Part shown: in pieces, positions 1-9,075 of the stretch
How the letters are laid out: the number at the start of each line of letters is the position of its first letter
Numbering within the stretch: the stretch's first letter is position 1
Assembly (NCBI GenBank): GCA_049999725.1
Contig: JBNGIS010017979.1
Coordinates: 46,763-85,646 of the forward strand
Source: Haplomitrium mnioides
Taxonomy: Eukaryota; Marchantiophyta; Haplomitriopsida; Calobryales
Length of the DNA stretch: 38,884 bases
Reading direction: 5' to 3'
Made by a program: the position numbers and the translations under genes
The notes under the pieces: generated by a model
Databases searched by the model: none
Told to the model about the DNA's origin: nothing
The model's input: only the letters and a program-made list of their open reading frames with translations

Positions 1-890
1 AATGATATTTGCAATAAAAGACAATGTAAATAAGAGTCAGTTCAAGTGGAGTAGAAATAGGCTTACATATTGTCATACCGTATTTCTGTAACATGTCCAG
101 AATATACTTTTGTTGAAGTTACCAAATACCTTGTTGTGATCTTATTACTTCTATACCCAATAAGTACATAAGTTCTCCCAAGTCTTTCATATCAAATTCC
201 GCTCCAAGCCACTTCTTAACATTTTCAATCTGCAGCTTATGATGCATCACCTGTAATAATCAGATCATCAACATATATCACTATGATGACCAAACTTGTA
301 TTCGTTTTCTGCATATACATAGAGTAATCTGCCTCACAAATGACAAATCCAATACTTTGTAAAAACTTGCTTATTCTGTCTGTCCATGCTCTGGGTGTCT
401 GCTTTAATTTGTATAAAGCTTTCTTCAACTTACACACATAATTTGGAAACTTATGGTGTATATATCCTTGTACCTGCTCCATATATACTTCTTCATATAA
501 CTCTCCATTCAAAAAAACATTCTTTACATCCATCTGATGTAAATCCCATCTCTTAGCAGTAGCCATAGCAATCACAACTCTCACAGTCGCGATCTTGGCA
601 ACATAACTGAATGTTTCATCAAAATCTATCCCATATGTATGAGCATATCCTTTGGCTACTAGTCTAGCCTTGTACCTGCTTATCGAACCATCTGCATTAT
701 GCTTTACTTTGTAAACCTACTTACATCCAATCACTTTCTTTCCATCAAGTAGTGGTGTTAGCTTCCAAGTCTCAAACTCATCAAGTGCATTCACTTCTTC
801 ATCCATAGCTAACTCCCATTCAAGTATGCCAATTGCATCCTCAAAATAAGTGGGTTCTACATCTTGTTTAACTTTCACCATATATACATA
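1..890 (-). pseudogene. Copia A reverse transcriptase (RVT_2), 3' part cut by window
   Basis: Copia-type RT. The start of the domain (WELAMDEEVNALDEF) falls in the 717-1043 reading frame. A stop at 717-719 follows GCK, at a position where the family normally has Trp. The frame then continues with KARLVAKGY and the palm motif MDVKNVFLNGELYEEVYM. The catalytic YVDD box is intact at 264-275. A frameshift near 235 moves the reading into another frame, which carries the downstream conserved segment with FDMKDLGELMYLLGIEV. That frame has one more stop near 75. The normal protein would continue into RNase H beyond position 1. It would have copied element RNA into cDNA. It is now non-functional. Confidence 0.92.
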
Positions 891-1412
891 ATGATGTGCA
901 GAAAAACTATCATAACTCAACTTCCTAACTATATACTTTATACGTGTAGATCTACGTACCTCATCCTGCATTCTTTGCACACCAAGTGTTTGCAAAGTGG
1001 GTATATCAATCTCTTCACCATCACTTGAGTGACTTGTATCCATCTGCTAATCCATCTTTTCCTTTCCCTTTGCTGAACCTATCTTACTTTCAGCACTTCC
1101 AATTGATACATTTGGTGAACCTGAACTCAATCTTCCTGACCACGGATTAACACTCTTACACAGAGTGTTTGAACTTTCTCCTGGTCCACTCAACAGTTGT
1201 GATTGTAATTCCTGATTTGCTGATTTTTCCTGCACTTCTTCTTCCTCTATATGAGTATTCACAACTTTTTCTACACCATACCAACTACTCAACTCATCAA
1301 ATACAACATCTCTACTTACCCTGATTTTGCTTGTTACAGGCTTGTAACATTGATATTCTTTTTGGTCCAAAGAATACCCAATGAAAATACACTTCTCAGC
1401 TTTAGGATTTAG
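891..1412 (-). pseudogene. Copia A linker between integrase and RT
   Basis: Hydrophilic linker joining integrase to RT in Copia Pol. Its left part shares the RT frame. It contains SKIRVSRDVVFDE, which matches the conserved RDVVFDE box found at this place in Copia polyproteins, preceded by a segment ending KCIFIGYS that belongs to the integrase C-terminus. One stop (1047-1049) interrupts it, followed by a Ser/Gly-rich low-complexity stretch. A frameshift near 1408-1412 separates it from the integrase frame. The role is structural, and no catalytic motif is expected. Confidence 0.85.
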
Positions 1413-2180
1413 CTTAGCTCATCTCGTATATGTGCACATACAATACATCCAAATACCTTCAAGTGAGATACATCACTTTTGATACCTCTAAATCTTTCTT
1501 ATGGAGTAAAATCATGTATTCCTGCCATAGGAGTCATATTCATGATATATACAACTATATGTATAGCCTCTGCCCAATAGTATTTTGGCATGTTCTTCTC
1601 ATTAATCAAGGCACGAGCAATTTTTGTTATATGCCTATTCTTTCTCTCTGCAACTGAATTTTTTTTTGGAGTATATCTGCATGTGAATTGCCTCTTCACA
1701 CCATGATCTACCAGAAATCTGCTAAACTTTCGTGAAAAATACTCACCTCCATCATCTAACCATAGACATTTAATCTGCAATCTTGATTGTTTTTCAACCA
1801 CTTTCTTAAAGCTCTTAAAATGCTCAAACACTTCTACTTTTGTCTTCATAAAATAAACCCACACCTTCCTTGTATGGTCAGCCACAAAAGTAACAAAATA
1901 CTTATTTCTTGATATTGATGCATGCTCAGTAGGTCTCCACACATCAGAGTGTACTACATCTAAAGGATTTTTACTCACATTTCTTTAATGCGAGAATGCA
2001 TGCCTTGACTGTTTTCCAAACTAACATGCTTCACACACCTTCTATATATCAACATTCTTGAACCTTGGCAAACCGGTAACTACACCCATAGACTGCATTG
2101 ATCTTAGCCTTTGTAGATTCACATGTCATATTCTTTTGTGCCAGATATCTACATCTCCAATAACTGTATTCTTTTGTGTA
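1413..2180 (-). pseudogene. Copia A integrase with GAG-pre-integrase zinc region
   Basis: Integrase inserts the element cDNA into the host genome. The zinc-binding region begins at DIWHKRI and ends at a CEAC motif, with in-frame stops at 2126-2128 (TGA), 2042-2044 (TAG), 2021-2023 (TAG) and 1985-1987 (TAA). The catalytic core (1499-1978) is open and keeps the D,D,E residues: Asp in VVHSDVWRP, Asp in LWLDDGGEY and Glu in NSVAERKNR. A further stop at 1499-1501 precedes ERFRGIKSD, and the C-terminal part continues with HLKVFGCIVCAHIRDEL until the frameshift near 1410. The core would be catalytically plausible if translated, but five stops prevent this. Confidence 0.92.
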
Positions 2181-2640
2181 TACATGACATTGTCATTTAC
2201 CATTGGAGTCTTTACATTCAATGTAAACATCCTTCCGATCTTACTTCCTCTAGCAACCAATCTGTTTCTGTTCTTCAAATCCTCCACAAAACAACCATCT
2301 TCATTAAAAACAACTTGTAATCCTTGTTCTACCATTTGACCAACATATACCAAATTCTTTGTAATTGTTGGTACATAGAACACATCAGCCATATACTTTG
2401 ACTTTCCATCATGTGTAGAAAGTGGAACATTTCCCTTTTGCTCAATTGGATGAGTTGTAGCATCATTTGTTTCCACATATCCTTGTTGCTCTAGATCATA
2501 CAGCTCTTTTAACCAATTTTTATGATGTGTCATATGGTTTGACGCACCATAATCCACACACCATGCATCACTTTCACAACCTTGTGTATAAGTACTCATC
2601 ATATGTTGCAAAACAAAGAGACGTTCACCATCACTCTTTG
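2181..2640 (-). pseudogene. Copia A aspartic protease
   Basis: The retropepsin-like protease that cuts the Gag-Pol polyprotein. It lies in frame with Gag upstream and integrase downstream. The active-site region reads WCVDYGASNHMT at about 2531-2563. Copia proteases normally have D-S/T-G at this point, so the Tyr after Asp (codon 2549-2551) departs from the consensus and probably inactivates the enzyme. The following FYVPTITKNLVYVGQMVEQG matches the usual FVP..KNLLSVGQL segment of this domain. There is no stop within the protease itself. Confidence 0.88.
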
Positions 2641-3577
2641 ATGACGATGCATAATTTCCTTGTTGTCTCCGATTATATCCTCTGTTATTGTTGTTGGACT
2701 TGCCATAGCAATCATTTGCATAATGACCTGCTTTTCCACACTCCCAACAAACTACATCATGATTGTTTTTCCTTCCACCTCTTCCACGAAAGCTTCTACT
2801 TCCTCGAAAATTTCCGCGACCTCTACCACTTGTTGTATTATCAAAATTTTGTTGATTTTGGTTATGTTGTACATAACCTCTACCTTCACCACGTCCTCTT
2901 TGGGATCTCTCTCTGCCTCTACCATATCCTGAGTAGAAGCCTTATGCCTGCTCATTATAACCATTTTCAGAAGTAGGTCCTCCAATGTTTCTCTCCTCTA
3001 TTATCATCAAGGAGACTAGCTCATCAAAATTAGGAAGATTTTCCCAAACATAAACAGAAGTGGAAAACGGTTTCCACTTGTCATCATCCTTCAAACCATT
3101 CAATATTGCAGACACTAAATCATCATCCTTTGTAACCACTTCAATAGATCCCAATGCATCTGATGTCTCTTTTATCTTCAAGACATAATCATTCACCAAC
3201 ATGTCGTGTGCATTCTTTATGTTATTCAACTCATTTTTTAATTGAATCTTTCTAGCTCTAGTATTTGTACTGTAAAGCCTTTCTAACGTATCCCATACAT
3301 CTTTTGCAGACTCCAAATCTTGTATATATCCAACCATACTGTTTGACAAATTCTGCGAAATCAAAAACATCACCTTCTTATCTTTTTCATTCCAAGCTTT
3401 CCATGTCTTCAATTCTTGATTTGTTACATTCACTGAAGGAAGTTGCGGTTCCTTTTCTTCACCTAATACATATCCCCATAGGCTCTTGCCTATCAAATAG
3501 TTTCTCATCTGGAACTTCCACGGTTGGTAGTTATTCTTCTCCAACTTCTCAATACCAACGGTATTGGTATCACCCAT
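2641..3577 (-). pseudogene. Copia A Gag with CCHC zinc knuckle
   Basis: The capsid/nucleocapsid precursor. It starts at the ATG at 3575-3577 (MGDTNTVGIEKLEKNNY), with the usual N-terminal Gag motif containing NYQPWKFQM, followed by a UBN2-type capsid region (AKDVWDTLERLY, AILNGLKDDDKW). A single TAA at 2942-2944 interrupts the frame right after GYNEQA. Beyond it the same frame continues into an Arg/Gly-rich stretch and an intact zinc knuckle, CWECGKAGHYANDC, at 2708-2749 (CX2CX4HX4C). The basic stretch and knuckle would bind element RNA. Apart from the one stop, Gag looks well preserved. Confidence 0.93.
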
Positions 3578-3706
3578 TTACGCAACTTATCGACACCTCC
3601 AAACTTCAAGATTTTGTGCTTCAACTCTATGACCACCTTCAACAAAAAGGATAGCAAAGCAAATTGATCGTCTACTCCTTGAGATCTTATTCTCCTCATA
3701 AACCAA

Positions 3707-3718
3707 GCTCTGATACCA
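3707..3718 (-). promoter_or_regulatory. Copia A primer binding site (tRNA-Met type)
   Basis: The minus strand reads TGGTATCAGAGC, the well-known PBS complementary to the 3' end of initiator methionine tRNA used by many plant Copia elements. It directly follows the end of the 5' LTR, and the first LTR bases on the plus strand are TG at 3719-3720. It is intact. This fixes the element orientation and the inner LTR edge. Confidence 0.92.
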
Positions 3719-3895
3719 TGTAAAGAAATCAAGGAGACAAGTTTTTGGAGGCAAATATGAGAGATTTTATTCAACACAATGGATTTACAAAAGGGAAGAG
3801 GCTTGCGGCATGGTGGCGCTCTCTCTTCGATCTCCTTTTTTCTCTCTCTACATACTCTGTATTTATACTTAAATTTACCCTAAATTAACTTAACA
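3719..3895 (-). repeat. Copia A 5' LTR (outer end uncertain)
   Basis: The inner edge is fixed by the PBS. On the plus strand the LTR begins with TG at 3719. The outer edge should be CA on the plus strand; candidates are 3894-3895 (LTR 177 bp) and 3940-3941 (about 223 bp). Plant Copia LTRs can be this short. The 3' LTR that would decide the length is outside the window. The LTR holds a TATA box for minus-strand transcription and a pyrimidine-rich stretch (CT repeats near 3825-3850). Confidence 0.65.
3860..3867 (-). promoter_or_regulatory. TATA box in Copia A 5' LTR
   Basis: The minus strand reads TATAAATA, a consensus plant TATA box, about 140 bases upstream of the PBS. Its place in the LTR and its orientation suit a promoter for the Copia A transcript. 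Activity is inferred only from the motif. Confidence 0.6.
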
Positions 3896-4157
3896 AAACT
3901 AACCCTAAAGAGGGTTAAAAAATAAGTCTCTACCCGTCATCCCGGCGGATTACGTATTGAGCTTGAAATTTCAACAAGGAAGCTCTGATTCTCGGGCATT
4001 GAACTAGAGAGATAATTGAACTGGGCATTAGAGACGTCGAATTATCTCTTCAAAAACAAAAAGTAAGAGATTCAGAGAAATAGAAAGAAAAGCAATTCTC
4101 AAGAATCATAAACTTGAATCGAAGGTTGACTCTGAGAATAGTAAGGACAGTTGTTTG
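3896..4157. other. Unassigned spacer between Copia A and Copia B
   Basis: About 260 bases lying between the probable Copia A LTR and the Copia B 3' LTR. No retroelement motif is visible. It contains a 10-bp inverted repeat (AGAGATAATT at 4008-4017 and its complement at 4040-4049). It also has a short plus-strand open frame with charged residues (KLESKVDSENSKDSC) that runs up to the Copia B insertion point. It may be pre-existing host or older repeat DNA into which Copia B inserted. Confidence 0.4.
4153..4157. repeat. Left target site duplication of Copia B (GTTTG)
   Basis: GTTTG immediately precedes the left LTR. Its partner after the right LTR is ATTTG (14918-14922). The pair differs by one G/A transition, which fits an old 5-bp TSD. 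Confidence 0.7.
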
Positions 4158-4420
4158 TGTTGGAAAACAAGCCCATTAGCTCATGCATAGGATGTGAGGA
4201 ATGTGGCAACAATCATGTAAGCAAATCTCCAATCTTCTTCTCCTTCTCTTCTCTCACTTCATGCTCATCTCTCTCATGTAATAATCATCATAATATAAAG
4301 TACAAAGGATAGGATATACTAATCTCATAGGATTAGACTTAACCCTAATCCTACACTCTAATCATAGGTTAAGGACTAATGATCTATTAGCCTAATCATC
4401 TTACTACATGCATTACAACA
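4158..4420 (-). repeat. Copia B 3' LTR
   Basis: A 263-bp terminal repeat, TGTTG...CAACA on the plus strand. It is almost identical to 14649-14917: I count three isolated substitutions and one local difference of about 6 bp near 4330-4345. Because gag-pol is on the minus strand, this left copy is the 3' LTR, as the adjacent polypurine tract shows. Confidence 0.95.
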
Positions 4421-4429
4421 CTCCCCCTT
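4421..4429 (-). promoter_or_regulatory. Copia B polypurine tract
   Basis: The minus strand reads AAGGGGGAG directly against the 3' LTR, the position of the primer for plus-strand DNA synthesis. The same tract adjoins the Copia C 3' LTR, and the bases inward (TATAACATGGGGAAT on the plus strand, with small differences) are conserved in both elements. Confidence 0.85.
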
Positions 4430-4587
4430 GGCTATAACATGGGGAATGGTGTAGCCACACGTAAGATGAATATAAGACCTATGATAGAAATATCACCAAC
4501 ACTCCAAATAAATCCATATACAATATAAAGGTGTTGTCTCATTAAAACCCTCTCATATGCCAACGAAGGAAAGAGTACAACCACCAT
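4430..4587 (-). other. Copia B 3' untranslated region
   Basis: The sequence between the end of Pol and the polypurine tract. It is conserved with 16632-16788 of Copia C, including GTAGCCACACGTAAG and a CATTAAAACCCTCTCATA block. No coding motif was seen. Confidence 0.6.
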
Positions 4588-5459
4588 TTATAGATGGATA
4601 TAGAAGTCATAAAGTGACCAAAAGAAATAATAATGACAAGAAAATCGGCTATAGGCCAAAAAAATGAATCTGAAAACAATAATGATATGATACTGAGAAA
4701 AAGGATAATATGAGCAGAAAATAGAATATAAAGAGAGGTCAGAGATAATAATAATGATGTCGACAATATAATAAAAGAATAGTCGATGAAGTAATGATAA
4801 TAAAGACGATAATCTCCGTAGACCAAATAGATGACAAAAATGTTGATGCAGTGCCAGAGGTAAACCTTAGTAAATATGTCAGCAATATTCTCCTTACTGG
4901 AGATAACCTACATAGAAATAGTGTCATCAATCTACTCATGAGTGAAGAAAAACTTTGGAGCGATGTTTTTTATGCGGTCTCCTTTAATAAATCCTTAAGA
5001 AACCTGTTGTACACATGCCAAGTTATCTTCAAAAATAACAGTAGGGTCAGATATACAAGGCAAACCACAATGTAAGTAAACATGATCAAGCATCCTCTAT
5101 AGGTATATGCACTTCCTACTAGCTTCATACAGAGCAATGATCTCTGCATGGTTTGAGGATGTACAAGTCAAAGTTTGCTTTGTACTTTTCCATGATATAG
5201 TTGTAGAGTCATATAGGAAAACATAACCAGTTTGGGACTTAGCATCATCAAGATCCGACACATATCTTGCATCTACATAACCAGTAAGTATTTGATCAGT
5301 ATTATTTGGGGAAAATAGTCCTGTGTCAATTGTGCCTTGTAAATATCTGAAAATACGTTTAATACCATTCCAATGCCTTATAGTAGGTTGTGAACTATGT
5401 CTTGCTAGCAAGTTCACGGCAAATGAAATGTTAGGACGTGTTTGATTAGCAAGATACAT
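4588..5459 (-). pseudogene. Copia B RNase H and Pol C-terminus
   Basis: Copia RNase H removes RNA from the RNA-DNA hybrid. The open part (5097-5459) holds RPNISFAVNLLARHSSQPT, then the domain start GYVDARYVSDLDDAKSQTGY with the catalytic Asp. It continues with SWKSTKQTLTCTSSNHAEII, carrying the catalytic Glu, and EASRKCIYL. A stop follows at 5097. Further left, in shifted frames, I see the family tail motifs APKFFFTHE and SSKENIADIFTK and a final GLRRL-like segment, with an open frame ending at a TAA at 4588-4590. The key RNase H residues remain, but stops and frameshifts break the C-terminal third. Confidence 0.87.
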
Positions 5460-6620
5460 AAGAGCTCCTATAGCTGAGAGATATGGTATCTCAGATCCAA
5501 GGATAGGCTCTATGTCTTTCCGTTTTCAGAAAATATCTTTGTCTCTGTCCAGTGATCTTATCTCCATAGGTGATGTAACTGGATGAGATTTATCAATATT
5601 GAATTATTTAAGGATTTTCTTAGTATAAGTACTCTGATGCATCAATATGCCATCATCGAGATACTCAAATTGTAATCCCAAACAATACTTGGTCTTACCA
5701 ATATCCTTCATATCAAAAGTCTTCTTAAGCATATAGATAGTATGCTCAAGTAAGGATTGGTGACCAAAAAAGTTTATGTCATCAATATATAATGCGACAA
5801 TTATAAATTCTTTGTCGACATTCTTGATGAACAAACTTGGTGCAATGTCATCAAAGTGAAAACCTATGGCAATGATCTCCTCATGAAATCTATAATACCA
5901 TATTCAACCACACTGTTTTAGTCCATAAATAGATCAAAGGATCTGGATTGCATATCCACCCTTGGCTAGAGGCATGGATTGATGCATAAGAGGGACAATA
6001 GGTCATTTCTCCCTAGAGTGCATCTCATGGACTGTAGGTCCTAACCCAGTACTTCCAACACTAGGTGCAATGATGGTCGATGGTAAAGAGGTAGATGGAC
6101 CGCTAAATGGTTTACTCTTAATGACATTCTCCCTCTGAATATGATAGATGCTCCTGGCTATAAGCTCTAGAGGAGCTTTCATGTAAATCTGGATATCCAA
6201 AAGCTCGTATAGGTATGCTGTCACAACATCCATCTGATGTGTAATGACCTCATGTCCTAAGGAAAATCCTACTAGGAACCGATATGTGATAACATCCATA
6301 ACTGGAGCATATGTGAGATCATAGTCTCTCCCAAGTACTTGTGTATAGCCTTTGGCTACAAGGCGTGCCTTATATCAGACAATTTCACCTTTTTCATTTC
6401 ACTTTTTCACAAAGATCCACCTATTTCCGATTAAATTAGCATCAGAGTGAATAGGGGCTACATGTCCAAATAATTTCGTCTGTATCATGGAATCAAGTTC
6501 TAAATCCATTGCCTTTTTCTACTCTATCCTATCAGAACTGTCCAAAGCTTCTTTGACAGATCTGGGATCAGGTGGTGTATCGGATATAGTAAGTAAAACC
6601 TAGAATGTGAAATGGTCATC
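5460..6620 (-). pseudogene. Copia B reverse transcriptase (RVT_2)
   Basis: Begins with AMDLELDSMIQ and KARLVAKGYTQ in the N-terminal part, then MDVITYRFLVGFSLGHEVIT and the palm Asp in HQMDVVTAYLY. The catalytic box is YIDD at 5778-5789, a conservative change from YVDD. After it come FDMKDIGKTKYCLGLQFEY and YTKKILK, with a stop after ILK. Between IYMKAP (about 6180) and the region preceding VEYGIIDFM (about 5900) there is clearly more sequence than in usual Copia RTs. Copia C has the same excess, so it was inherited. Several in-frame stops occur. It lies in one frame with the linker and RNase H. Confidence 0.88.
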
Positions 6621-7230
6621 GACATCTACATTCTCTCTTTGCCATATAGCCCTTGTATCCATATAGTGGATCGAGATCTCTTTATTATCACGATATTCCA
6701 ATAAAGAAATAGTCGGCTGAGATAATAAAAGTGTAGATGAAGATGCTTTCACAACATCAGCTGAGAATGTAGTTCTCTTAGTCAAAATTTTTTGCCTAGG
6801 TTGAGAGTCTTTTGAGCCAACAGGGCCTCCTCTCTTTTGCCTTGGTACTTGGTCAACTGTTGGTTTTAAAGTATCCTAAATTCTTGCAGGAACATTCACC
6901 ATAGGAATGTGTGACCTAGTTACCTTTGCAATTTCATTAAAAGAATCTAGCAATTGTTTGACTATATTAGCCAAGTGAAGAAGTCTCTTGACCTCATCCT
7001 CACCTTGCCTTATTTTTTTATCTATCCATGTAGTGGATATATTCTCCCATAGGAGTTTCTTTGGTAAAGAAAAAGTTTTATCCTCAAATAGAGATGAAAA
7101 TACATCCTCATAGAAATGGCAATCAGCTAATCAGGTTTGAAACACATCAGCTAGGGATGGTTCCATATAGTGTATAATAGATGGTAAGTCATATCCCACA
7201 TAAATGCCTTTTTGCCTCTAAGGTCCCATC
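6621..7230 (-). pseudogene. Copia B integrase-RT linker
   Basis: A poorly conserved linker. The recognisable segment (6600-6785) carries SADVVKASSSTLLLSQPT and IHYMDTRAIWQRENVDVDD and matches 18854-19000 of Copia C. A frameshift lies between this segment and the integrase frame ending at 7231. Copia C preserves a longer uninterrupted version of the same linker, 182 codons long. Confidence 0.75.
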
Positions 7231-8060
7231 TTAGTCCTTTTTCAGTCCCATAATCGGAACTAGGACTTGACAACCGAAAACTCGTAAATAGGATAAGTTT
7301 GGCTTCTGACCATAGGCCAAATGGTGAGGTGATAATGAATTAAAAGTTGATGGTAGATATTTTAATAATGATGCAGCATATAGTAATGCATGACCCCATG
7401 CAGAAACCGGTAAATTGGTCTGCATTAACATAGGCCTAACAATCATTTGAATGATGCGTATAACTCTTTCAGCTATTCCATTTTGAAAATGGATATGTGC
7501 CACAGAGTATTGGATATCAATACCCATTGTCATTCAAAAGTCATCAAAAGTTTTTGATGTAAACTCTCCCGCATTTTCAACTCGTAGGACCTTTATTGGA
7601 CTTTTTGCAAATTGAACTTTCAATTTCAGAATGTGTGCCAATATCCTTGAGAAGACAAGATTTCAGATAGATAGTAGTGATACTTGTGACCACTTTGTAG
7701 AAGCGCAGATGATCACCAAAAAATACCTAAAGGGTCTACTAGGTGGATCAATAGGACCACAAACATCTGCGTGTATTCTCTCAAGGAACTTTGGAATTTC
7801 CAAAATTGTTTTGGAAATTGCTGGACGTAAGGCCAGCTTGCTTTGAGAACAATGAATACATGGTCTATCAATCATAGATGGCTTAATGCTTTGAGGAATG
7901 GATCGGGTCACTTTCAAAATGTTAAAAAACATAGTAGTGCCCAGGTGTCCTAAGCGATTATGCCATAAAGTAGTATGATCATTTGTTTTTGCATGAGTAT
8001 GATAGTTTTCTATTTGCGTAATGTAAAAACCAAGAGGGTACGCAAAAAACGTTTCTTTTA
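7231..8060 (-). pseudogene. Copia B integrase
   Basis: The GAG-pre-integrase zinc region has TLWHNRLGHLGTTMF (two His) and RPCIHCSQ (two Cys). The core begins at FLERIHADVCGPI with the first catalytic Asp. The second catalytic residue is changed: the frame reads RVENAGEF with Glu (GAA at 7576-7578), where Asp is expected. The third residue is present in HFQNGIAERVI. The C-terminal part has ASLLKYLPSTFN, LAYGQKP and YLRVFGCQVLVPI. Stops occur at 7663-7665, near 7532 and at 7231-7233. It is in the same frame as Gag. The family normally joins cDNA to host DNA; this copy cannot. Confidence 0.9.
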
Positions 8061-8292
8061 TTTCAGATCCTTCAGGAGTGTGCTTCAATAAATGCAACAC
8101 TTCCTGATTTTTACAAGTGTTGGTATGCATATGATATCCATTATCTCGTATGTCACAAAAACTTATTAAGTTTCTAGTGGCACTTGGTGCGTAAATAGCT
8201 GATTTGATATGTATTATAGTCCTTTGTGGCAATCTGATAATTGCTGGTCCTTGTCCTTCCTCAATCTGATTGCTCCCCATAATTTTTTGTTA
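8061..8292 (-). pseudogene. Copia B protease remnant (active site deleted)
   Basis: Only the C-terminal part of the protease domain remains: IEEGQGPAIIRLPQRTIIHI followed by SAIYAPSATRNLISFCDI. Copia C has about 370 extra bases at this point (20481-20851), coding for a degenerate zinc knuckle and the DSG active site. In Copia B the Gag C-terminus is joined directly to the protease C-terminus near 8281-8290. The deletion removes the catalytic Asp, so this copy could not process its own polyprotein. Confidence 0.85.
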
Positions 8293-9075
8293 CTATATGT
8301 ATTCTTGCCTTCCTCTTGGATAAAAATATGCAGAGTTACCTTTTCCCCTTCCTCTCCTTCTGAATTGTTGATTCATGCCATTAATAGGAGCTTTACCCCT
8401 TTGAGAATTTTGTCTGAAAGAACCATGTCTGACCCTTGTTCTAGACATACCTTTGCTGTTTGTAGGCTTGGAATAATGAACTTCAGGTTTAGGATTTTGA
8501 GGTAGGGTACTAGGAGATGTGACTTTGGAAATTTTCATCAGCAAATCCTAATGTTTCTCTGCTAATAGTAAATAAGCTATTAGTTTAGAATAAGTAGAGA
8601 AATACATGTTTCTGTACTGTGCGGACAGAATCATGTTGGCTTAATAGAAAGTGGATAATGTTTTCTCAATTTATTCTTCTTGAGAAACTGGATGTCCACA
8701 TAATGTCAGCTGTAATGTTATTATGAACAATTCACTATTATATTTGGAAATAGTAGGAAAGTCTTGAACTCTTAGATTGACCCAATCATGCCTTGCATTA
8801 GGCGAATGTATTGCTTTGGTGTGGTCAAATCTGTCTTTCAAGCTATCCCAGAGAATTCTGGGGTTACTTTCATTCAGGTATTGAATTTTGAGAGATTCAG
8901 AGAGATGGTGCCTCAGGAAAACCAATGCCTATGCTTTCTATTGTTTTGTTATGTCATCATCTGTCAGGATTGTGGTATGCAATCCTTTAGAGACTAGATG
9001 AGATGTTGCATCCAGTGACCAAGAGAGATAGTTGTCTCCTTCAATGGTCAACTATTTGAAGCTTAACTTTTCCAT
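8293..9075 (-). pseudogene. Copia B Gag
   Basis: Starts at the ATG at 9073-9075 with MEKLSFK. A TAG at 9052-9054 then stands where Copia C has CAG, followed by LTIEGDNYLSWSLDA, the N-terminal Gag motif. The capsid part reads FLRHHLSESLKIQYLNESNP and RFDHTKAIHSPNARHDWVNL (UBN2 type). Stops are at 8671-8673 and several other places. The C-terminus is basic and Arg/Gly-rich (RRRGRGKGNSAYFYPRG), but the zinc knuckle is gone. All parts are in one frame. The start is chosen from the Met directly before the conserved KLSFK motif. Confidence 0.88.

Larger units (their letters stand above)
1..3895 (-). mobile_element. Copia A: partial Ty1/Copia LTR retrotransposon
   Basis: A minus-strand Copia element read from right to left: 5' LTR (from about 3895 to 3719), PBS, Gag, protease, integrase, then reverse transcriptase at the left edge. 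This order, with integrase before RT, defines Ty1/Copia. Gag, protease and integrase lie in one frame and are interrupted by single stops. There are at least two frameshifts, near 1410 and near 235. RNase H and the 3' LTR lie outside the window, so LTR identity and the TSD cannot be examined. The outer LTR end is uncertain (3895 or about 3941). Gag and integrase differ clearly from those of the other two Copia elements here, so it is a different family. Confidence 0.93.

Noticed and set aside
2752-2985. 77-codon minus-strand ORF rich in Glu and Val as a separate protein
   Set aside because: It overlaps the Arg/Gly-rich Gag C-terminus of Copia A in another frame. The Gag frame leads directly to the zinc knuckle.
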